From NCBI GenBank assembly GCA_040954595.2, contig CM082578.2:2604001-2668000 (forward strand): DNA of 64,000 nt, given 5' to 3'. The position numbers were made by a program, and so were the translations under genes. The notes beneath the pieces were generated by a model, which was given only the letters and a program-made list of their open reading frames with translations, made no database searches and was not told the DNA's origin. Below, piece after piece: positions 40,801 through 46,800 of this stretch. Within the stretch, counting starts at the first letter, position 1. Each line of letters begins with the position of its first letter. The stretch is from Balanoglossus misakiensis. Taxonomy: Eukaryota; Hemichordata.

Positions 40801-43800
40801 CGACCAAACAACCCGGGACCACTGAACAGGAGTCCAGTTGACGTAACGCCGGGCGAAACGTAGTCGCGCTGCGATGTGCCTGGGTTGTAATTTCGGCTTT
40901 TTCTTGGCCACACATCCACGGAGTCTGGCTCCTCTATACAATCGAGATTTGATGGTACTCATACTCAAAAGTTTCCCGGTATCCTCGTGAAACTTAGCGT
41001 GGAGGTCACGGGCCGTCTTAAACCTGTCCGTCAGGCTTGATCTAATCAACATTCGGTCTTCCCGTTCAGTTGTTCGCCTTGGCCGTCCAGATCGGTGTAA
41101 ATTGTCCGTGCTACCATTTTGAACAAGTTTACAAATGTTGTACCTGACGCTGCCTTCGCTGATTCCGAGCTGCCTTGCGATTTCCCTGTTCCTCAAACCT
41201 TGCCTATGCAGTGCCTCAATTTGACCTTTCACAAATTCAGGAAGTTCGCGAACTTTGGGCATGGTTTCATTGATCCAATGTTTACAAACAAAAATTATGC
41301 AGCAACCTCCGACGACCTCGATCAGAATATTCATAAGCAAGTCTGGCAGATTTTCCCGCCCCCAAATTTAATCGTAATTATATTTAAAAGCTCTGATTGG
41401 TGGAGATTTAAATATGAATAGAGGGAAATTAGCCACGGAAACAATGGCGCGAAAAGTTAATGAGATGCAAATGATATGTTAATGAGTATACCGCCATTGC
41501 AATAACCACAGGAATTTTCACTGGCCGGAAAACTCGCCGCGTATGCAGTCAAATTCGGCGCGGCAACACATCTGTGTTGACTAAAATGGGTTAAACCTTC
41601 CGTAGGTTATTTATTTTCGGAAATAAGTTACAGTCGATCGATTTTGTGAATAATTTTTCATGTCAAACGTACATTTTCAAGGTGCGTAAATACTTATTGG
41701 CGGGTCTGTACATTAATCATGAGACATATCAGACAAAAACCAAGATATGTAGACATTTAAAAGCTCCAATAGCTCTTACTTTTGGCTTGTCTTTCATTAT
41801 ATTTATGTTTATCTGGAATCTCCTGTTTAACTTATGAAAATATTCATTATGCAGTTGTTACATATGATACATGTTGCACGTAAAATTACCTAACAATAAA
41901 ATGTGGTTGTCGAACATTGCTCCCAACTTAATGACAATACGCAATACGATAGAATTTTTACTCAGTAACTTACTATCCTCATTTTCCCATCGTCTTGGAA
42001 GGGCATATGAAAAAGGCATATCGATTATTGGTACTCCACTTATCAGACTTTCTACTGTTTGTCAACAGCACTGCCAAGGAACTCCTGCCAGCCATCATTG
42101 ATTGTCTGGATAGCAGTGACCAGAGTGTCGTCAATGTAGCTTTACAACATCTACCTGAGTTTGCTCTGTTGTGCCAAGGTGAGGCCTATTATAAGTTAAT
42201 CTCAGTAACCCAGACTTCTGTGGGTGCTCCCACTGCACTACACAGAGAGAGTCTGGGGAAATACCACAGAACAATTTGTAAAAAAAAATGGCCGCTGTCA
42301 GGATTTCGGACAGCCGAGAGTCACTTACTACATGTTGCATTGCCATTTTAGTCGAGTTGCAGTGACCCAGGTCATACTGACAGATCAGCCAATCAGCGAC
42401 TGTCTGAAATCTCGACAATGGCCATTTTGTTTTACAATACATTCAATGGTATTTCCTCATACTCTTTCTCTCTGTACCCAGAGAAGTCTGGGTAACTGAG
42501 ACTAATCATTAGTCTGTTGTTAAATTCCTAAAATATTAACATGTTCCCTTTCTGAAGCAAAACAAGAAAGTATTACTAGGTCTGCAATGTCAGTTTTAAT
42601 AGTCTGGTCCCCCCAAACCACTGTTGTGCTCACGGAAAGTGTTAGCTTTGCTCCCTTCTATCCATGGCTGCCATTGGCCAACGTATCAAGCATTCTGATC
42701 AGCAAATAGAGATTTCTTTTGTGAGATTATTCCAAGTTTCAAATAATGAAGAATTTACATTCACGAACGTAAAATGAAACATGAACTAGTCTGTCAATTG
42801 AAATGTTTCATAAATTTGCACTGTTTTCACAGCACTAAATCTTCTTGACTTTTACATCATGCAATAGCAGGCCCTCCATAGACATTATGTGTAGAGCATC
42901 CAAACCCCAAGTAAAGCACGTGTTAAACACATAGTGTGACATCCAGCCTACTAAGTACAGCCGAAAATGCTTTATAGTGGAGCATAGTTCTGTATAGTTT
43001 TACGTCTGATTCTTTCAAGCGTGACATCCAATATACACATTTTCGCCACTAGGGGCGCCCCGCGTCCGCCATTGCCGTTTGGAAAGTTGTCGCAGGTAAG
43101 CGATTTTCTGCTCTTTATACCTAGTCAGAAACCTTTTCGCATTTAAGACTATGATCAACGAACAACTATTATAACAAAGCGCCACCGTGTAAAGTTTCGA
43201 TACACTAGTCGCAGTAGTTTTTTCAGAGATCTTCGCCAAAATTTGATTTACCGTGTGCATGCGGTATACTTTCCTATACTGTACACAGTAAACACTGGAA
43301 CGCAGTCGTACCTCGTATTACGTTTTTCTTCTCTTTATACCTAGTCGGAAACCTTTTCGCATTTAAGACTATGATCAACGAAGAACTATTATAACAAAGC
43401 GCCACCGTGTAAAGTTTCGATACACTAGTTGCGGTAGTTTTTTCAGAGATCTTCGCCAAAATTTGATTTACAGTGTGCATGTGGTATACTTTCCTATACT
43501 GTACACAGTAAGTAAACACTGGAACGCAGTCGTACCTCGTATTACATTTCCGTTTGTACACTCGCACGGTGCATTTCTAAATCACTTCGACAAAATTTGG
43601 AAACCGTGTGAATTCCTACATGCATTGGCCGGTGTACGATGCACAGGAAAATGCAGTTCACTGAATGTCTCACATCACAAGCCGCCCACATGATTTCCCT
43701 TTGCACATCAATTATGTAGCATTACAGAGTACAGACAAGATGTACATTTGTATATTAAATACTTTTAGACAACAGTGGACGAAAGGAAGAAAAAAGCAAA

Positions 43801-46800
43801 GGTTTTCCGCCTTTCTCCACAAATGCAAAATTACAAAATTATACCTTCAAGCCTTTTTATGCATAGTTTGCTGTCACTGACTGTTGATCTTTCTCTCAAT
43901 TGTTTCTATTTTAGGATCATCTGTTTGACATTGAAAATAGGAGGAGGACTGCCAAACACAAACCCATTGGTTTGTCAGACCAGCATGCTACATCAAAGTT
44001 AATGAACGAACACTGGCAGTATACAGGATGAACAGTAATGCAACATAAACTTAAAGATGTATGGATTTGGAAAATTGAAAGAATTGTCATCTTTCACTTG
44101 CAAATGTTTAACTTCTCTGTAATACTTTAGTATTATCAAAATTTGTAATAAAATTCAGAGGTCAGAGTGCAAGTTATTGAAATATGAGGCAGTGAATTTA
44201 ACTGACAAGGCCAGGAAAAAAAAATTAATAGTTCATTGGAATTTTTTTCTTTGAGAGAATTGGTTTTGCTAGATGGGCGTTTGGATAGTTGTATTATCTA
44301 TAGCTTGTAGACACCATTTGTTGTTTGGAAATGTTTGTTTTGCTGCACACAATTCACCCTTTTGGGAAAAAATTACAATCTCTCAATGTTTCTGAAGCCT
44401 GACCAAAACATCTGATGAACAAGATTTTTATTTCTCAGTTCTGATAAGAAAAATAGTCAGAATTCTTTTAACCAGTGGTTTTTCTATCTTTGAAAACATC
44501 CAGTTTATCTCCAAATTAAGTGTGCTGACCATGTAGTTTTATTTGAACCGTGAATGTAATTGTCCTGGTTAATGTGTGTGCAAAATTTTAAGAAAATGAC
44601 AAGTAGGTTTTTTAGCAACTTTTAGTGTATTCCTGTGGGAAGAGTCAAGTTGGCACGCACATGCTTATAAGCCAGCATATCACACCCAAGTAGAAAGAAC
44701 ATTTCTGAACATTGGTTTACCATTTGTGCAGACTGTATATAATAAACAATGTTTGACTGAATATATCTTAGGTCATTGAATACTGGGACCACACAGTCAG
44801 TTCACACCCATCATGGTGTTTTGTCAAGTAAACTGTCTCTTTAAAGCCCAGTAACAGCCACTTTTCAGGACCTTTTTCACTGTTTTTGTATCAATTGAAA
44901 ATTCTTGTTCTCCCCTCAAAAACATGTTTATTCAAACAGTATTCAGCTTGTAAACTTGTATACTGCATTGTTATTGTTGACAAGAATGTCAGCAATAACT
45001 GCAGTTTCCATGTATAGACATTAAATTGCAAAGTTCAATATTGGGTATTATATTATACCAGTATATTGATGGTGTAAATCACGCTATTTGATTGGTCGAG
45101 ACACGAAACGTGACCGTGATATATTAGCAATATACCACAGTCATATATCATAGTCAAAGAAAATGCCTTTTTAAAATGTTTTATGCAAAGTTTCAATATA
45201 CTGGCATAATATAATAGCAATAAAACACCCCCGGCCATGGTATACCACTCGATTTTGACCAGTTCAACTCCATATACGCACTCCCTATTGCTCGTGCATA
45301 TATGTCATGAACTGGTCAAAATCTCGTGGTATACCATGGCTGGGGGTGTTTCATTGCTTAATTTGAACATGCTATCAGGAACCAAATGAGAATTTGTAAT
45401 TGACACAAAAAATAAACACAAATACTGAAAAAAATCACCAAAAGTGGCTGATTCTTGGGCTTTTATGTAATTTCACATTACCATTGGCAAAACACTTTTC
45501 TTATGCTTCCGAAAGCAGCTTTATAATAAAAACATAACAATCATGAAAGAAGAACAAAGCAGATTTTGATAAACACAAAACTTTAATGACTACTGTGTCA
45601 TGATTATAAACATCCTTATGCAATAAAAATATGAATAAAAACAAGTCCAAATGGTGTTTATTGATTACTATGCTGAATGAATCCCAAGTCAGAGCTATTA
45701 GGCTGAAGCCTACAAAAGCCAGTTTACAATATCCCTATAAAGATGAAAGACCCATCAATACTTTGTCATGGTAACACAAGGCAGCTGATACAGAACTGAG
45801 CATCTTAAATGTACTTGTACTTGCATGTACAAATGAGAGCTATCATTAGAGTGGACAAGCAGGTGAGACTTAGTCTTGTACACACTCTTAACACCAAAGG
45901 TCTTTCCATATTTATTGCATGTAAATTTGGCAATATGGAATGATCTGTGATGCTGTTGCATGCCCAACTTCGAAGGATATTTTTTCCCCCACAAATATGA
46001 CATAGGTGAATTTCATCTTAGTGTTTAGCTTCATGCCATTTCATACCAAGATAAGATTAGCAGAAAATCCACAAACTTGCGGCGCACAAAACCTCTCTTT
46101 GTATGTGAAGATTTATGTTCATCAAGCCTCACCCTCTCATGAAAACCTTTACCACAAAAAGAACACCAGTATGGGAAGGTATTTGTATGTACTCTGAAAT
46201 GTTTGCATAGTCCAGTACAAGTCTTAAATGTCTTTTGGCACACATTGCAGACTTTTTGCATAGTTCAGGGATTGGCTGCTCTGCCACTATCCACAGAATG
46301 GCTTGCCTGGAAAAGAAAGAAAAAACATAAAGCATCACTTACTATCATATGGTACTCATCACAGGCGTGATGTGGAATGGGTAACTGTGTACCAAATTTA
46401 CGTTCTTCGACGTTGTGTAATTTGTAAATAACAGGACGTCAAGGAACACACTGTTGCCTCACTATCAAATCCACAGGTGCTCGTGGACTTGTGCTGTCAC
46501 AGGGGAGAGCGAATGGGGGGATCTGCTAGGAGCGATTTCCTTCGCTCCCATTCGCTCTCCCCTGTGACAGCACACGTCCACGAGCACCTGTGATCAAATC
46601 CACATAACGGGTCACACCGAGCACTTATGGACACCGGCCAATGCATGTAGGAATTCACACGGTTTCCAAATTTTGTCGAAGTGATTTAGAAATGCACCGT
46701 GCGAGTGTACAAACGGAAATGTAATACGAGGTACGACTGCGTTCCAGTGTTTACTTACTGTGTACAGTATAGGAAAGTATACCACATGCACACTGTAAAT

